Origin: Streptomyces sp. NBC_00376
GTDB lineage: Bacteria; Actinomycetota; Actinomycetes; Streptomycetales; Streptomycetaceae
Length of the DNA stretch: 64,000 nucleotides
Direction of reading: 5' to 3'
Assembly: GCF_036077095.1 (NCBI RefSeq)
Contig: NZ_CP107960.1
Span: 5,332,001 to 5,396,000, forward strand
The translations under genes and the position numbers were made by a program. Shown piece by piece: positions 36,401 through 44,660 of this stretch. Position 1 is the stretch's first letter; the number at the start of each line of letters is the position of its first letter. The notes under the pieces are model-generated. The model searched no databases and had not been told where the DNA came from. It saw only the letters and a list, made by a program, of their open reading frames with translations.

Positions 36401-37102
36401 GGCGTACCCGTGGCCGGAGCCGTGCTCCTCGGTACGGCCGCCGGCACCGGCCGGCGTGCCGGACACCCGCAGATGACCCTCGCCGTCCGGTGCCGTGGCC
36501 AGCGCCGGAGCGGGCGCGCCGGAGGTCAGCCGGAGCGTGGACTCGCCGAGCCGCAGCAGCGCACCGGGCTTCAGCCGGACCGGCCGGTCGCGGACCGCCG
36601 CGCCGTCGAGCAGGGTGCCGTTGGTGGAGCCGAGATCCGCCACCGAGACCAGGCCGTCGGCGGAGACCGTCACCGCGCAGTGCAGCCGGGACACATCGGG
36701 GTCGTCGATCGGCACGTCCGCGTCGGCGGAGCGGCCGACCCGGATCTGCCCGCCGTGCAGCAGATGGACCCCGCCCGCGTCCGGCCCCGCGACCACGTGC
36801 AGCCGCGCCGGGACGGCGTCGTCCACCGCCTCGTCCTCGCCCGGGACCTGGAGCGAGAGCACCGCCCCGTCCACCAGCGGTGGCTCACCCAGCGCGCACC
36901 GCTGCGCGTCGAGCCGCTCGCGCCCGGCGAACAGCACCACCGCGCCGCTGCCGAGCGAGCCGTCCGGCCCCAGGACGGCCGCGGCCAGGTTGGACGCCAC
37001 GGTGGCGAGTGCCGTCCCCGACGGGGCGGTGACCAGCACGTCGCACGCGCGCGCCGGGGTCTGGCCGCTGCGCGGCGCGAGGACGGTCAGCCGGATCTGC
37101 AT
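33464..37102 (-). CDS. FHA domain FtsK/SpoIIIE (EssC-like) ATPase
   Basis: A 1212-aa protein. The N-terminal ~90 residues are a beta-rich domain. Residues ~110-195 are an FHA domain (QIRVGRSADADVPI, VSRLHCAV, DLGSTNGTLLDG). A long middle follows. About residues 690-830 hold five SGRT(P/E)YP repeats. A C-terminal FtsK-type ATPase has Walker A GPAGSGRTELLRA (about 927) and Walker B LVVLVDDFDALV. No transmembrane helices are seen, unlike EssC. It is divergent from pkaA across 571 bp, so Thr phosphorylation of the repeats by PkaA/PkaB is a reasonable guess. No ESX genes adjoin. Confidence 0.85.
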   Translation of the reverse strand: MQIRLTVLAPRSGQTPARACDVLVTAPSGTALATVASNLAAAVLGPDGSLGSGAVVLFAGRERLDAQRCALGEPPLVDGAVLSLQVPGEDEAVDDAVPARLHVVAGPDAGGVHLLHGGQIRVGRSADADVPIDDPDVSRLHCAVTVSADGLVSVADLGSTNGTLLDGAAVRDRPVRLKPGALLRLGESTLRLTSGAPAPALATAPDGEGHLRVSGTPAGAGGRTEEHGSGHGYAPAVSPGSVPVPHEGSGSGHAYGDGDGRTDDGRPAPGEDSPRRGGIGAWARRLAGNKGEPVHEAAPDGTGAAEPLFPAAPAAPSGTAAQSVWPDPAAVLLTALGPGPRLWERGTAHPEALVVRLGTTDRAELPAVPVTVGLREAGSLGLAGPRTRLAGLARSTVAQLAALHSPTDLEIVLISTDRARSAEERRREWAWLGWLPHLRPMHGQECRLLLAYDREQATARTTELVRRLDDGPLGPGWASQDRATIAEAAQRYTGPYTVVVVDGDPGSAALRENTARLAAAGAAAGIHLICLAETPAATPTSPVAATYEAACHASIAFRECGAVAMLSGDVATALRLLRTADGRAAGRGTVAAVDAVSAHWAERFGRALAPLRTEGAATAAGRPAAAALPTTARLLDELGLARATPASLMARWASTADDQPGATVRGSGRWSGGPAGGADTDTPGSGRTEYPRSTAPRVGAQRLGGAPGPDGTGGYAPGSGRTPYPGSENATHIGTPGHPFAPDDAHGSGRTPYPDSGRTPYPGGSVPRVGGQRYGSTPGDTPSSRTVSGSGRTPYPGDGDVQGAESLRTAGSGRGSNRVSGPRGADTPRIAARGAGSAATAGHPAPEGADTGADTPAAAPAPAEGTPSAVGRPVVVLGAGPRGAVSVDLAEEGPHLLIEGPAGSGRTELLRAVAASLAAAARPDLLGILLVDGAGGDRGEGLGPCTELPHAFMHLVASDPVRMREFAQALGGELKRRAELLGPYDFTEWHHRHEVARRMVGQRPPVTADQRGDVDAPMSGTLRLRPAAPASDPGPSPLPRLVVLVDDFDALVAPALGSPGRPAAGSVVRALEAVAREGGRLGVHLVAASARPERTEDTDLAHGARLRIVLDAPVVPPSAEDPAPGRGRLGHPDGRVTPFQGGRVTGRIPRTATLRPTVVPLEWERMGDPPTRRPVRELGNGPTDLALLASALEWAARSVNAEPIAPLEPVHS
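34719..35060. repeat. Degenerate in-gene repeats encoding SGRT(P/E)YP
   Basis: The plus strand carries five copies of TACGGGGTGCGGCCCGA or close variants, at about 34719, 34821, 34844, 34931 and 35033. They sit in frame inside the FHA-FtsK gene and each encodes Ser-Gly-Arg-Thr-(Pro/Glu)-Tyr-Pro on the minus strand. The region is otherwise Gly/Pro-rich and probably disordered. Confidence 0.75.
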
Positions 37103-37673
37103 CGCCGTCAGCGGTCCCTTCTGCGCGGGGTGCCGGGCAGGGGGGACGGCCTGTGAATCCCCCCACCCGACACGGACGCGTCGTCCGGTACAGGTTCGTC
37201 ACGTGCTGCGGGGCTCCCGACCCCACAGTCCGTGCTGGAGGCATCCTCGCACCTGCCACTGACAACACGCCCGGCGGTCACGACTAAGTGATCTTGAAAC
37301 GTCGGCTGTGCGCCCATAAGTGCCTGCTTGAGTGCCCGCTCGGAACGTTGCCGGAGGCGACGGAACCGTTCCGGAAGAGCGTCCGGGGCGGCGCGTCGCA
37401 CGCGTGTGCGGCAACCATCCGCCCGATGTGAGCGTCTTGTTCCGCAACCGGTCGGTGCCGCCTCGGGGCGGCACCGGCCGCGGTGGGCGACGCGGTGGGC
37501 GGACGATCCGGTCGGAGCGGTCCGGCCCCGCCGGCCCACCCCGCACCGGGACATGCCGCCCGGCCGCCCTCCGGCGTCGGCGGCGGTTTGACGGCAGGCC
37601 CTAGAGTTGGGCCCGAACTCCCGGGCGGATCCGGGAAGACCGTAAGCACCACGATCTGCAGGGAGCGCATGAC
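37103..37673. promoter_or_regulatory. Divergent region between the FHA-FtsK gene and pkaA
   Basis: 571 bp without a credible gene; short frames on both strands are Arg/Pro-rich and domain-free. It contains an AT-richer patch (GACTAAGTGATCTTGAAACG, 37279-37298), which is a likely site for leftward promoter elements. A 10-bp hairpin with a TCGG loop lies at 37454-37477. TTGACG (37588) and TAGAGT (37602) lie ahead of pkaA but only 8 bp apart, so they do not form one standard promoter. Confidence 0.4.
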
Positions 37674-39335
37674 GTGCGGCCGGTAGGCAGCAAGTACCTC
37701 CTGGAGGAGCCGCTGGGACGCGGCGCCACCGGCACCGTCTGGCGTGCCCGCCAGCGGGAGGCCGCGGGCGCCGAGGCGGCCGTCGCGGGCGAGCCCGGCG
37801 AGACCGTGGCGATCAAGGTCCTGAAGGAGGAGCTCGCCAACGACGCCGACGTCGTGATGCGGTTCCTGCGTGAGCGCTCCGTGCTGCTGCGGCTCACCCA
37901 CGAGAACATCGTGCGCACCCGCGACCTGGTCGTCGAGGGTGACCTCCTCGCCCTCGTCATGGACCTGATCGACGGCCCCGACCTGCACCGCTACCTCCGC
38001 GAGAACGGCCCGCTCACCCCGGTCGCCGCCGCGCTGCTCACCGCGCAGATCGCGGACGCGCTCGCCGCCAGCCACGCCGACGGCGTCGTCCACCGCGACC
38101 TGAAGCCCGCCAACGTCCTGCTCGACGAGCGCGACGGCCAGATGCACCCGATGCTCACCGACTTCGGCATCGCGCGCCTGGCCGACTCCCCGGGGCTCAC
38201 CCGGACTCATGAGTTCGTCGGCACGCCCGCCTATGTGGCGCCCGAGTCCGCCGAGGGCCGCCCGCAGACCTCCGCCGTCGACATCTACGGCGCGGGCATC
38301 CTGCTCTACGAGCTGGTCACCGGCCGTCCGCCGTTCGCCGGCGGCACCGCCCTCGAAGTGCTGCACCGGCACCTCAGTGAGGAGCCCCGCCGCCCCTCCA
38401 CCGTTCCGGCCCCGCTGTGGACGGTCATAGAGCGCTGCCTGAGCAAGGACCCCGACCGGCGGCCCAGCGCCGAGAACCTGGCCCGCGGCCTGCGCGTCGT
38501 CGCGGACGGGATCGGCGTGCACGCCGGCTCCGCCCAGATCGCCGCGGCCGACGGCGTGGGCGCCCTGCTCGCCCCCGACCCGGCGCCCGCGGCCGTTCCG
38601 CAGACCCCCGGCGCGGCGGACCCGACGCAGGTGCTGCCGAGCAACGCCGGCTCGTACGACCCGAACGCCGCCACCAGCGTCATGCAGAACGCCCCCGGCC
38701 AGGGCGCGGGCGGGCACGCCGACCCGACCTCGGTCCTGCCGCCCGTGCCGCCGCGCCCTGACGGTTCTCCGCAGCCCGAGGAGCCGCACCCCTGGCAGTC
38801 CCAGCTCCGGGCGGCCCGCGACCGCAACGAGCAGACCCAGGTCCAATACCTCGACCCGAGCCAGGACCCGCTGCGCCGCCGCCCCCAGCGCCCGCAGCCC
38901 CAGCAGCCCCAGCGGAGGCAGCAGCCGCCGCCGCAGCAGCATCAGTACCAGCAGCCGCAGCAGCAGTACCCCCAGCACCAGCAGCAGCAGTACCAGCCGC
39001 AACCCCAGCCCCAGCCCCAGCGGCAGCAGTACGCGCCCCCGCAGCAGCCGGCGCCCCAGCCGCCGGCCCCGCGCCAGCCCCGCGAGCCGAGGCAGCGCAG
39101 CGCCAACCCGATGCGGATCCCCGGCCTCGGCTGCCTCAAGGGCTGTCTCTTCACCCTGGTGCTGCTGTTCGTCGCGGGCTGGCTGATCTGGGAGCTGACC
39201 CCGCTGCAGGACTGGATCGGCCAGGGCAAGAGCTACTGGGAGGCGATCACCGACACGGTCTCCACCGTCACGGACTGGATCTCGAAACTGGGCGGCGGCG
39301 ACGGCGGCAGCAGCGGCAGCAACACCGGCCCCTGA
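37674..39335 (+). CDS. pkaA: Ser/Thr protein kinase PkaA
   Basis: A 553-aa Hanks-type kinase matching PkaA of S. coelicolor in position and design. The kinase domain spans residues ~8-270 (GRGATGTVWRA, HRDLKPANVLL, DFGIARLADSPG, GTPAYVAPE). A linker of ~200 residues ends in a strongly Pro/Gln-rich stretch (about 400-470). Next comes one membrane segment (GCLFTLVLLFVAGWLIW, about 490-507) and a short Gly/Ser-rich outside tail. The start is GTG behind GGGAG. Autophosphorylation is known for PkaA. pkaB follows in the same direction. Confidence 0.92.
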   Translation: MRPVGSKYLLEEPLGRGATGTVWRARQREAAGAEAAVAGEPGETVAIKVLKEELANDADVVMRFLRERSVLLRLTHENIVRTRDLVVEGDLLALVMDLIDGPDLHRYLRENGPLTPVAAALLTAQIADALAASHADGVVHRDLKPANVLLDERDGQMHPMLTDFGIARLADSPGLTRTHEFVGTPAYVAPESAEGRPQTSAVDIYGAGILLYELVTGRPPFAGGTALEVLHRHLSEEPRRPSTVPAPLWTVIERCLSKDPDRRPSAENLARGLRVVADGIGVHAGSAQIAAADGVGALLAPDPAPAAVPQTPGAADPTQVLPSNAGSYDPNAATSVMQNAPGQGAGGHADPTSVLPPVPPRPDGSPQPEEPHPWQSQLRAARDRNEQTQVQYLDPSQDPLRRRPQRPQPQQPQRRQQPPPQQHQYQQPQQQYPQHQQQQYQPQPQPQPQRQQYAPPQQPAPQPPAPRQPREPRQRSANPMRIPGLGCLKGCLFTLVLLFVAGWLIWELTPLQDWIGQGKSYWEAITDTVSTVTDWISKLGGGDGGSSGSNTGP

Positions 39336-39402
39336 ACGCGGTCGCGACAGCAGCCCCTGAGCGCGGTCGCGGCATCAGCCCCTGAGCCGTGGCCGCGACA
39401 CC
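39328..39402. repeat. 25-bp tandem triplication starting at the pkaA stop
   Basis: The word CCCTGA, which contains the pkaA stop, recurs at 39331, 39356 and 39381, exactly 25 bp apart. The intervening GCGGTCGCGACAGCAG is conserved with a few changes. The gene end has been triplicated into the pkaA-pkaB space. Confidence 0.75.
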
Positions 39403-39592
39403 GGCCTCCGAGGGGCCGCAACACCATCAAATCTGTAGCTATATCGACTTCCGCGGGCCAGTTTCCACCGCATATCGCCCGCGGAAGTGAAGGTTGGCAC
39501 CATCCCGGGCACTCAACCCCCCGGCCGACGCGTAACTTTGTCGACCGGGGGTCATGAGCGACGGTCCATCGCCAGCCGCTGAGGGAGCAGTC

Positions 39593-40831
39593 TTGGCACG
39601 GAATATCGGCAGCCGGTACACCGCACACCAGATCCTGGGGCGCGGCAGCGCCGGCACGGTCTGGCTCGGCGAGGGGCCCGAGGGCCCGGTGGCCATCAAG
39701 CTGCTCCGCGAGGACCTCGCGTCCGACCAGGAACTCGTCGGCCGCTTCGTCCAGGAGCGCACCGCCCTGCTCGGGCTCGACCATCCGCACGTCGTCGCCG
39801 TCCGCGACCTCGTGGTGGACGGCAACGACCTGGCACTGGTCATGGACCTGGTACGCGGCACCGACCTGCGCACCCGCCTGGACCGCGAACGCCGCCTCGC
39901 GCCCGAGGCCGCCGTGGCGATCATCGCGGACGTCGCCGACGGCCTCGCCGCCGCGCACGCGGCCGGGGTGGTCCACCGCGACGTCAAGCCGGAGAACATC
40001 CTGCTCGACATGGAGGGCCCGCTCGGCCCCGGCAGCTCGCACCCCGCGCTGCTCACCGACTTCGGCGTGGCCAAGCTGATCGACACCCCCCGGCGCACCA
40101 AGGCCACCAAGATCATCGGTACGCCGGACTACCTGGCCCCCGAGATAGTCGAGGGGCTGCCGCCGCGCGCCGCCGTCGACATCTACGCCCTCGCCACCGT
40201 CCTGTACGAACTCCTCGCCGGCTTCACGCCCTTCGGCGGCGGACACCCCGGCGCCGTGCTGCGCCGGCACGTCACGGAGACGGTCGTACCGCTCCCCGGC
40301 ATCCCCGACGAGCTCTGGCAGCTCCTGGTCCAGTGCCTGGCCAAGGCCCCCGCCTCCCGGCTGCGCGCCTCCGAGCTCGCGGCCCGGCTGCGCGAGCAGC
40401 TCCCGCACCTGACCGGCATCCCACCGCTCGACGTGGACGAGCCGGACACCGAGCCGGAACCCCAGACCTACGACGAGCAGCAGTACACCCCCGCCCCCGA
40501 GGAACCCCGCCGCCGCGGCGCGGTCCCGCTGGTCCCCGGCTCGTCCGCCGACTCCAACCGCGACACCCACACGAGCATGCGCGTCCCGGCCCCCGACGAG
40601 CTCTCCGGCGGCCCCCGGGGCACCGCCAGGGCCCCCCGCTCCCCGGGCACGCCCCGCCCCGGCTCCGCCCGCAACAAGTCCGCGGCCGTCCGCAAGCGCC
40701 GCCTCACCCTGGGCGCCGCGGCCCTGGTGCTGCTCGCGGCGCTGGGCGTGGGCGGCTATCTGGCGCTGAGCGACGACGACGCGGGCGCACCCGCGCGGGA
40801 GACGGGGAACTCGGCGCCGGGCACGCCCTGA
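39593..40831 (+). CDS. pkaB: Ser/Thr protein kinase PkaB
   Basis: A ~412-aa Hanks-type kinase matching PkaB. The catalytic domain occupies residues ~1-265 (LGRGSAGTVWLGEG, HRDVKPENILL, DFGVAKLIDTP, GTPDYLAPEIVEG). An acidic then basic Pro-rich linker leads to one membrane segment near the C-terminus (LTLGAAALVLLAALGVGGYLA) and a tiny outside tail. I prefer the TTG at 39593, five bases after GAGGGAG; an in-frame ATG at 39554 has almost no spacing to its G-rich stretch. The leader contains an AT-rich TAGCTATATCGAC patch at about 39436-39448, a likely promoter. Confidence 0.9.
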   Translation: MARNIGSRYTAHQILGRGSAGTVWLGEGPEGPVAIKLLREDLASDQELVGRFVQERTALLGLDHPHVVAVRDLVVDGNDLALVMDLVRGTDLRTRLDRERRLAPEAAVAIIADVADGLAAAHAAGVVHRDVKPENILLDMEGPLGPGSSHPALLTDFGVAKLIDTPRRTKATKIIGTPDYLAPEIVEGLPPRAAVDIYALATVLYELLAGFTPFGGGHPGAVLRRHVTETVVPLPGIPDELWQLLVQCLAKAPASRLRASELAARLREQLPHLTGIPPLDVDEPDTEPEPQTYDEQQYTPAPEEPRRRGAVPLVPGSSADSNRDTHTSMRVPAPDELSGGPRGTARAPRSPGTPRPGSARNKSAAVRKRRLTLGAAALVLLAALGVGGYLALSDDDAGAPARETGNSAPGTP

Positions 40832-40958
40832 CCCGAGGGCTGGGCGAGGCGTTCCCGGTGGCCCCGGAGCGGTCCAGGGAGGCGCCCGGCACACGGTCGC
40901 GGGGTCCTGATCATGCGGCCCGAGGAACGTCCGTGCCGACAGCCGTTACGCTGGACCC

Positions 40959-42065
40959 GTGGCAGTCGTCGATATTTCCGAAGAGCTGAAGTCCCTCTCC
41001 TCGACCATGGGGTCGATCGAGGCCGTCCTGGACCTGGATGCGCTGAGGGCGGACATCGCCGCGCTCGAGGAGCAGGCGGCAGCGCCTTCCCTCTGGGACG
41101 ACCCGGAGGCGGCGCAGAAGATCACCAGCAAGCTTTCGCACCTCCAGGCCGAGGTCCGCAAGACCGAGGCCCTCCGCGGCCGGATCGACGATCTCGAAGT
41201 CCTCTTCGAGCTCGCCCAGGACGAGGGCGACGCCGACGCCCTGGCCGAGGCCGAGTCCGAGCTGGAGTCGGTCCGCAAGGCGCTGGACGAGATGGAGGTC
41301 CGTACGCTCCTCTCCGGCGAGTACGACTCCCGCGAGGCGCTGGTCAACATCCGGGCCGAGGCCGGTGGCGTGGACGCGGCCGACTTCGCCGAGAAGCTCC
41401 AGCGCATGTACATCCGCTGGGCCGAGCGGCACGGCTACAAGACCGAGGTCTACGAGACGTCGTACGCGGAAGAGGCCGGCATCAAGTCGACCACCTTCGC
41501 CGTCCAGGTGCCGTACGCCTACGGCACGCTCTCCGTCGAGCAGGGCACCCACCGGCTCGTCCGGATCTCGCCCTTCGACAACCAGGGCCGCCGCCAGACG
41601 TCCTTCGCGGGCGTCGAGGTGCTGCCGGTGGTCGAGACGACCGACCACATCGAGATCGACGAGTCCGAGCTGCGTGTGGACGTGTACCGCTCGTCGGGCC
41701 CCGGTGGCCAGGGCGTCAACACCACGGACTCCGCGGTCCGCCTGACCCACCTCCCGACCGGCATCGTCGTCTCCTGCCAGAACGAGCGCTCGCAGATCCA
41801 GAACAAGGCATCCGCGATGAACGTCCTCCAGGCGAAGCTCCTCGAACGCCGACGCCAGGAGGAGCAGGCCAAGATGGACGCCCTCAAGGGCGACGGCGGC
41901 AACTCCTGGGGCAACCAGATGCGGTCGTACGTCCTGCACCCGTACCAGATGGTCAAGGACCTGCGTACGGAGTTCGAGATGGGCAACCCGGAAGCGGTCT
42001 TCAACGGCGAGATCGACGGCTTCCTGGAGGCGGGCATCCGCTGGCGCAAGCAGCGGGAGAAGTAG
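40959..42065 (+). CDS. prfB: Peptide chain release factor 2
   Basis: RF2 terminates translation at UGA and UAA. The 368-aa protein has the SPF tripeptide that reads the stop codon ([17 protein letters not shown], about residue 205) and the catalytic GGQ loop ([17 protein letters not shown], about residue 250). Start is GTG. The frame is continuous, with no internal UGA at codon ~26, so the autoregulatory +1 frameshift of E. coli prfB is absent. A strong terminator follows directly. Located between pkaB and the sortase-substrate gene. Confidence 0.97.
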   Translation: MAVVDISEELKSLSSTMGSIEAVLDLDALRADIAALEEQAAAPSLWDDPEAAQKITSKLSHLQAEVRKTEALRGRIDDLEVLFELAQDEGDADALAEAESELESVRKALDEMEVRTLLSGEYDSREALVNIRAEAGGVDAADFAEKLQRMYIRWAERHGYKTEVYETSYAEEAGIKSTTFAVQVPYAYGTLSVEQGTHRLVRISPFDNQGRRQTSFAGVEVLPVVETTDHIEIDESELRVDVYRSSGPGGQGVNTTDSAVRLTHLPTGIVVSCQNERSQIQNKASAMNVLQAKLLERRRQEEQAKMDALKGDGGNSWGNQMRSYVLHPYQMVKDLRTEFEMGNPEAVFNGEIDGFLEAGIRWRKQREK

Positions 42066-42081
42066 GAACAGCAAGCGTTCA

Positions 42082-42126
42082 CGGCGGTGCCGGAAACCCC
42101 ACGGGGTCTCCGGCACCGCCGTTTTT
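42082..42126 (+). terminator. Intrinsic terminator after prfB
   Basis: A 12-bp perfect outer stem (CGGCGGTGCCGG with CCGGCACCGCCG), extended by an inner A-T pair and ACCCC/GGGGT, followed by TTTTT at 42122-42126. It is one of the few terminators in the window with a full U-tract. Confidence 0.9.
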
Positions 42127-42445
42127 CGTCGGCCGCACGGGGCCGTTCCGGAAGGGGAGTTGGTGCTTCGGGTTGCGCGGGAGCTGTGGCGAGTGCGTCA
42201 CAGTCGTGACTCCGAATGAAGACCAACTGCGAATAAAGCAGTGCATATTGCACGGAACGGCCTTGACGTAGTCCTTAACTGTGGACAGGGTGCTAGGGCA
42301 GCATGCGTATGTCTGGGACGGGTGTGAACGGGGGCGGGCGGCATGACCACGGCTCCAAGTGGTGCTGCTCGGAGCGAACCCCGCAGAGCCGGGGCCCGCA
42401 TATGGCTGCTCCACTGACGAGAACAGCTACTGGGGGTAGCAGCAC
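42127..42445 (+). promoter_or_regulatory. Long leader of the sortase-substrate gene
   Basis: An AT-rich island in a GC-rich genome, with no gene. It contains the inverted repeat GTGCATATTGCAC (42241-42253) and, ten bases on, TTGACG (42263-42268), a good -35 hexamer with no clear -10 at the usual distance. The palindrome is placed as an operator would be. About 150 nt of leader then precede the ATG. Confidence 0.45.
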
Positions 42446-43354
42446 ATGACGAAGAAGACGCGACTGCGCGTCGCGCGGATCGCCGCGGGTGCGGTCATCG
42501 CCGCCGGCGCCTCGCTCACTGCCGCCGGTGCGGCATCGGCGGCCGGTATCGGTGTCGACCTCGGCGGCATCTCCGCGAAGGCGGAGGCCGACGAGGGCGG
42601 CCTGGGCATCGACGCCGGCATCAAGGCTCCCGAGGGCGAGTCCGACGGCGGCGGCGACCTGGGCGGTGTCGACGCGGGCACGGACGCCGGGACCGACGCC
42701 GGGACCGACGCGGGCACCGACGCCGGCACGGACGCCGGTACCGACGCGGGCACGGATGCCGGTACCGACGCCGGTACGGACGCGGGCACGGATGCCGGTA
42801 CCGACGCCGGTACGGACGCGGGCACGGATGCCGGTACCGACGCCGGTACCGATGCGGGCACCGACGCCGGTACCGATGCGGGCACCGACGCCGGCACCGG
42901 CAACGGTGGCCAGGACAACGGCGGCAACGGCAACAACGGTGGCAACGGCAACAACGGCGGCAACGGCAACGGCGGCCAGGACAACGGCGGCAACGGCAAC
43001 GGTGGCCACCAGTCCGGCGGCAACGGCAACAACGGTGGCAACGGCAACGGTGGCACGGACAACGGCGGCACCTCCGGCAACGGCGGCACCACCGGCAACG
43101 GCGGCACCACCGGCTCCGCCACCGGCGGCGACGACGCCTGCACCGTCGACCTCGACGGCGCGAACTGCGCGGACAACACCACCCCCGACTCCGCCGGCAA
43201 CCAGCCGGTCGAGCAGGGCAAGGGCAAGGACGAGCTCGCCGAGACCGGTGCCGCCGAGACCACGTTCCTGCTGGTCGGCGCCGCGACGATGATCGCCGGG
43301 GGCATCGGCTTCCGGGTCATGCCGCGCCTGATGGGTGGCCGTTCGGTCGCCTAA
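42446..43354 (+). CDS. Secreted sortase-anchored repeat protein (LAETG)
   Basis: A 302-aa cell-wall protein. Residues 1-32 are a signal peptide (KKTRLRVARIAAGAVIAAGA...AASA). A short acidic domain follows, then 18 consecutive TDAG tetrapeptides (about residues 78-150), then Asn/Gly-rich repeats (GGNGNNGG type) to ~235, and a small segment with two cysteines (DDACTVDLDGANCAD). The C-terminus has LAETG, a hydrophobic helix and a basic tail. LAxTG is the motif of class E sortases in Streptomyces. Probably a stiff polyanionic stalk; binding partner unknown. Confidence 0.9.
   Translation: MTKKTRLRVARIAAGAVIAAGASLTAAGAASAAGIGVDLGGISAKAEADEGGLGIDAGIKAPEGESDGGGDLGGVDAGTDAGTDAGTDAGTDAGTDAGTDAGTDAGTDAGTDAGTDAGTDAGTDAGTDAGTDAGTDAGTDAGTDAGTDAGTGNGGQDNGGNGNNGGNGNNGGNGNGGQDNGGNGNGGHQSGGNGNNGGNGNGGTDNGGTSGNGGTTGNGGTTGSATGGDDACTVDLDGANCADNTTPDSAGNQPVEQGKGKDELAETGAAETTFLLVGAATMIAGGIGFRVMPRLMGGRSVA
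42671..42897 (+). repeat. In-gene 12-bp/36-bp repeats encoding (TDAG)18
   Basis: Eighteen 12-bp units of the form ACN-GAY-GCN-GGN in frame. Synonymous changes define a 36-bp higher-order unit (units 7-9, 10-12 and the start of 13-15 are alike), which shows recent amplification by threes. Confidence 0.9.
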
Positions 43355-43385
43355 GGGTCACCTGCGGTAACAGATAGGCACAGAG

Positions 43386-43417
43386 GGGCCCGGGACGCCG
43401 ATCGGCATCCCGGGCCC
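43386..43417. terminator. Bidirectional hairpin between convergent genes
   Basis: The arms GGGCCCGGGACGCCG and CGGCATCCCGGGCCC pair over 14 bp with one mismatch. The hairpin lies between the ends of the convergent sortase-substrate and small zinc-ribbon genes. There is only a weak T run on either side. Confidence 0.65.
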
Positions 43418-43466
43418 TTCCGCGTACACGTCCCGACGCCTGAGGGCGGTCCGGTGGAGCGCGCGG

Positions 43467-43667
43467 CTACGCGGTCTGGTGCGCCAGCAGCGCCAGCGCG
43501 CCCAGCAGCACCACAAGCAGGGCCACCAGCATCGCCGGGTTCAGCCCGGCGAACATTCCCTGCTCCTGTTCCTGCTGCAGCCGCGCGCGGCTTGCCCGGC
43601 ACACGGGGCAACGGCCCTCGTTGACGGGTGCCGCGCAGTTCGCGCACACCAGTCGGTCATAGGTCAT
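43467..43667 (-). CDS. Small zinc-ribbon membrane protein
   Basis: A 66-aa protein: [23 protein letters not shown] gives a CxxC...CxxC zinc ribbon at residues 8-23. A charged Gln-rich spacer and one C-terminal membrane helix ([21 protein letters not shown]) follow. The ribbon would be cytosolic and the helix a tail anchor. I know similar small proteins beside ftsE in streptomycetes, but no function. The start at 43667 is chosen because the upstream in-frame part is Arg-rich and lies in the shared ftsE leader. Confidence 0.75.
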   Translation of the reverse strand: MTYDRLVCANCAAPVNEGRCPVCRASRARLQQEQEQGMFAGLNPAMLVALLVVLLGALALLAHQTA

Positions 43668-43808
43668 GCGCTTTCCTCCTCCCGCGCGGCGGAGCCGCAT
43701 ACGCTTTCTCTCCGCACAACGCTCATGGAAACGCAACCGTTCCCCCTACCACTGTGCCAGCTCGCGCGGATTTCGGCGCGGCCCGCCGGACATCACCCGG
43801 TCCGTAGT

Positions 43809-43841
43809 GCTTCGGACCCGCTTCGGACCCGCTTCCGACCG
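43809..43841 (+). repeat. Three 11-bp direct repeats upstream of ftsE
   Basis: GCTTCGGACCC at 43809 and 43820, then GCTTCCGACCG at 43831. The 11-bp period places them on one DNA face, about 110 bp before the ftsE start and upstream of a TATGGT sequence near 43908. Could be an operator or only a slippage product. Confidence 0.5.
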
Positions 43842-43947
43842 GTCCCGTTCCGCCATAAAACGCCCATCCTCGGACTCGCGCCTGCACGCCTCAGTCCGGG
43901 TCGCGTATGGTCACGCACACCTACTCCCGGCCGACCGTGGTGCATCC

Positions 43948-44637
43948 GTGATCCGATTCGACAACGTCTCCAAGACCTACCCGAAGCAGAGCCGTCCCGC
44001 TCTACGGGATGTGTCTCTCGATATCGAGAAGGGCGAGTTCGTCTTCCTGGTGGGCTCATCCGGCTCCGGCAAGTCCACCTTCATGCGACTCATCCTCCGC
44101 GAGGAGCGTGCCAGCCAGGGCATGGTCCACGTCCTGGGCAAGGACCTCGCGCGCCTGTCCAACTGGAAGGTGCCGCACATGCGCCGCCAGCTGGGCACCG
44201 TGTTCCAGGACTTCAGACTCCTGCCCAACAAGACCGTTGCGGAGAACGTGGCGTTCGCGCAGGAGGTCATCGGCAAGCCGCGCGGAGAGATCCGCAAGGC
44301 GGTGCCCCAGGTTCTCGACCTGGTCGGCCTCGGCGGCAAGGAGGACCGGATGCCCGGTGAGCTCTCCGGTGGTGAGCAGCAGCGCGTGGCGATCGCGCGG
44401 GCGTTCGTGAACCGCCCCATGCTGCTGATCGCGGACGAGCCGACCGGCAACCTCGACCCGCAGACCTCCGTCGGCATCATGAAGCTGCTGGACCGGATCA
44501 ACCGGACCGGCACCACCGTGATCATGGCGACCCACGACCAGAACATCGTCGACCAGATGCGCAAGCGCGTCATCGAGCTGGAGAAGGGCCGTCTCGTACG
44601 CGACCAGGCGCGCGGCGTCTACGGCTACCAGCACTGA
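43948..44637 (+). CDS. ftsE: Cell division ATP-binding protein FtsE
   Basis: A 229-aa ABC ATPase that pairs with FtsX in the divisome and controls peptidoglycan hydrolases across the membrane. Walker A is [13 protein letters not shown], the signature [13 protein letters not shown], Walker [15 protein letters not shown] and the switch His ATHDQ. Start GTG ([12 protein letters not shown]); the upstream in-frame extension is Arg-rich and non-homologous. ftsX follows 23 bp later in the same operon. Confidence 0.97.
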   Translation: MIRFDNVSKTYPKQSRPALRDVSLDIEKGEFVFLVGSSGSGKSTFMRLILREERASQGMVHVLGKDLARLSNWKVPHMRRQLGTVFQDFRLLPNKTVAENVAFAQEVIGKPRGEIRKAVPQVLDLVGLGGKEDRMPGELSGGEQQRVAIARAFVNRPMLLIADEPTGNLDPQTSVGIMKLLDRINRTGTTVIMATHDQNIVDQMRKRVIELEKGRLVRDQARGVYGYQH

Positions 44638-44660
44638 GCACCGAGCACTGAAAGGACGCC

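Noticed and set aside
33430..37262. Long plus-strand frames opposite the FHA-FtsK gene (up to 1241 codons)
   Set aside because: Antisense shadows of a GC-rich repetitive gene; composition is Gly/Arg/Ala-rich without domains.
37103..37673. Small genes between the FHA-FtsK gene and pkaA
   Set aside because: All short frames there are Arg/Pro/Gly-rich with no ribosome site, no domain and strong overlap with each other.
40959..41060. Programmed +1 frameshift in prfB
   Set aside because: The reading frame is continuous from GTG, with no in-frame UGA or upstream Shine-Dalgarno-like stimulator.
42671..42897. CRISPR-like periodic repeat
   Set aside because: The 12-bp periodicity is in-frame TDAG coding with no spacers; no cas genes nearby.
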